5,968 nucleotides of DNA. Source: Archangium sp. GTDB taxonomy: Bacteria; Myxococcota; Myxococcia; Myxococcales; Myxococcaceae. A program made the translations under genes and the position numbers. This document shows positions 4,830-5,968 of this stretch, piece by piece (position 1 is the stretch's first letter; the number at the start of each line of letters is the position of its first letter). Location: positions 1 through 5,968 of the forward strand of contig JAEUJT010000347.1 in assembly GCA_016793525.1 (NCBI GenBank), written 5' to 3'. The notes under the pieces are model-generated. The model searched no databases and had not been told where the DNA came from. It was given only the letters and a program-made list of their open reading frames with translations.

Positions 4830-5968
4830 AACGGCGCAAGTATGGCATATCAGCCAGGCCCCGTTGACCAGATCACCGGCGTCGATCGCCCCGCAGTGCT
4901 CGCCATGTTGAGCCTCGGGCTCGCCGTGTTGGCGTACCTCGGTGTCGTGGCCTGGCGTCTGCCGATCGACTACTGGGACGGCTTTGACTATCTCAACAAC
5001 GCGCGCGTGCTCGCTGGCCACGCCAGCGCATCGCTGCCGTTGACCTACTCCGACGTTCGCCCGCCGCTGGTGCCGCTCGTGCTGGCTCCGTTGATGGCGT
5101 TTTATGCGCCTCATGGCGCGGGGGCGTACCCGCTGACGCACCTGCTCATGTGGGCCACCGGCGTGGTCGCCCTCTGGCGGAGCGTCTGTTTTTTTCGGCG
5201 GAGCCTGCCGTTGGAGTGGTCGCTCTGCGCGGGGCTGGTGATGGTGAGCAACGCCGCGTTCTTCAGCCAGCTCCCCTTCGTGATGGCTGACGTGGCCTCG
5301 ATGTTCGGGTGTGTGCTGGCGCTCGAGGCCGCGCTCCGCTTCGTCGACCGGCCTTCGTGGCCGACTGCCTGCGTGCTCGGCGGCGTCGTCGCGCTGGCGA
5401 TCTTGACCAAGTACCCCTGCGGCTTGCTGTTGCCGCTGGTCGGGGCTGCGGTGGTGCTGAGCGGTTCCTCGATGCGAACCCCTCGGGCGCTGGTGCAGCT
5501 CGCCGTTGCCGGGCTCGGGGCCCTGTCGCTCGTGTATCTCGCGCACTGCGTGATTTTTGGGCTGGTCCACCACGACTGGTCGAGGGCGTGGCTGCACGCG
5601 CTCGACGGCGTGCGTGGCGCCTTCTCCGCGGGTGCCCAAATCTATGCGAGCGATCAGCGCGACGAGTACCTCCGTGCCGCGTGGGTGCTGTTCTCGCCGC
5701 CGCTCTGTCTGGCCGGAGTGGCGGGCGTGCTCGTCGCGCTTCGCCGCCGCGCTCCCGCCGACCTGCTGCACCTCGCGTGGGGCATCGGGTTTGCGCTCGC
5801 GCTGTCGCTGGTGATCGCGCACAAAGAGACGCGCTACGCGCTCCCCGTGCTTCCCTCGTGCGCGTATTTCATCGTGACCGGGTTGCGCGCCGGGTACGCG
5901 CTCCTGACCCGCTGGAGAGGGGGCCGCTTGCCTCGGCTGCTCGAGCTCGCGACGGCGCTGATCGTGGC
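4827..5968 (+). CDS. GT-C fold membrane glycosyltransferase (PMT/ArnT-like, family 39/83 type), 3' end missing
   Basis: The frame is open from the ATG at 4827 to the right edge without a stop: 380 codons are visible and the C-terminus is outside. It encodes a polytopic membrane protein with about nine to eleven hydrophobic segments. The first is near residues 23-43, followed by a periplasmic loop with YWDGFDYLNNAR (49-60; candidate catalytic or metal-binding acids Asp51 and Asp54) and RPPLVPLVLAPL (78-89), the typical opening of PMT_2-type transferases. MADVASMF (153-160) carries a further acid at the usual second-loop position, TKYPCGLLLPL (194-204) matches a conserved family segment, and HKETRYALPVLP (332-343) sits at a late helix boundary. 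Such enzymes move a sugar from polyprenyl phosphate to a lipid or glycan on the periplasmic side. The divergent family-2 enzyme next to it is a likely donor-maker. Donor and acceptor are unknown. A later start at 4842 is possible. Confidence 0.87.
   Translation, partial: MNGASMAYQPGPVDQITGVDRPAVLAMLSLGLAVLAYLGVVAWRLPIDYWDGFDYLNNARVLAGHASASLPLTYSDVRPPLVPLVLAPLMAFYAPHGAGAYPLTHLLMWATGVVALWRSVCFFRRSLPLEWSLCAGLVMVSNAAFFSQLPFVMADVASMFGCVLALEAALRFVDRPSWPTACVLGGVVALAILTKYPCGLLLPLVGAAVVLSGSSMRTPRALVQLAVAGLGALSLVYLAHCVIFGLVHHDWSRAWLHALDGVRGAFSAGAQIYASDQRDEYLRAAWVLFSPPLCLAGVAGVLVALRRRAPADLLHLAWGIGFALALSLVIAHKETRYALPVLPSCAYFIVTGLRAGYALLTRWRGGRLPRLLELATALIV

Noticed and set aside
4761..5822. 353-codon minus-strand open frame opposite the GT-C gene
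   Set aside because: It is rich in Arg, His, Gln and Pro, has no domain, and overlaps the start of the real minus-strand glycosyltransferase; it is an antisense shadow of a GC-rich membrane gene.

Overview
The window is GC-rich (clearly above 60% by eye), and its five genes are packed almost without gaps. It looks like part of a cell-surface polysaccharide or lipid-glycosylation locus from a high-GC Gram-negative bacterium. A myxobacterial or other deltaproteobacterial origin is plausible from the style of the proteins, but that is only inference. No RNA genes, CRISPR arrays, insertion sequences, attachment sites or long repeats were seen, and no stretch above 300 bases lacks a gene.

Layout: (1) the 3' part of a plus-strand SAM-dependent methyltransferase gene with an N-terminal zinc-ribbon (Trm112-like) segment, entering from the left edge and ending at 989. 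(2) A minus-strand three-gene operon read from 4828 down to 981: a membrane-anchored family-2 glycosyltransferase of the polyprenyl-phosphate-sugar synthase type, a glutamine-dependent asparagine synthase-type amidotransferase, and an NAD-dependent sugar-nucleotide epimerase resembling UDP-glucuronate 4-epimerases. Spacing is 6 bases between the first two genes, and the last two share an ATGA stop/start overlap. (3) A plus-strand multispanning membrane glycosyltransferase (GT-C fold, PMT/ArnT-like) that starts at 4827 and leaves the window at the right edge still open. Its start codon overlaps that of the divergent glycosyltransferase in a shared CATG.

How the genes may work together (inference): the epimerase makes a nucleotide sugar, possibly UDP-galacturonate. 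The family-2 enzyme loads a sugar onto polyprenyl phosphate on the cytoplasmic face. The GT-C enzyme transfers it from the lipid carrier to an acceptor on the periplasmic face. This parallels the known Rhizobium LpsL / RgtE / RgtA-D route for adding galacturonate to lipopolysaccharide. The amidotransferase between them could turn a uronic acid into its amide, as proposed for WbpS-type proteins of Pseudomonas O-antigen loci, and the methyltransferase could cap or decorate the product. The individual families are well supported; the sugar identity and the joint pathway are hypotheses.
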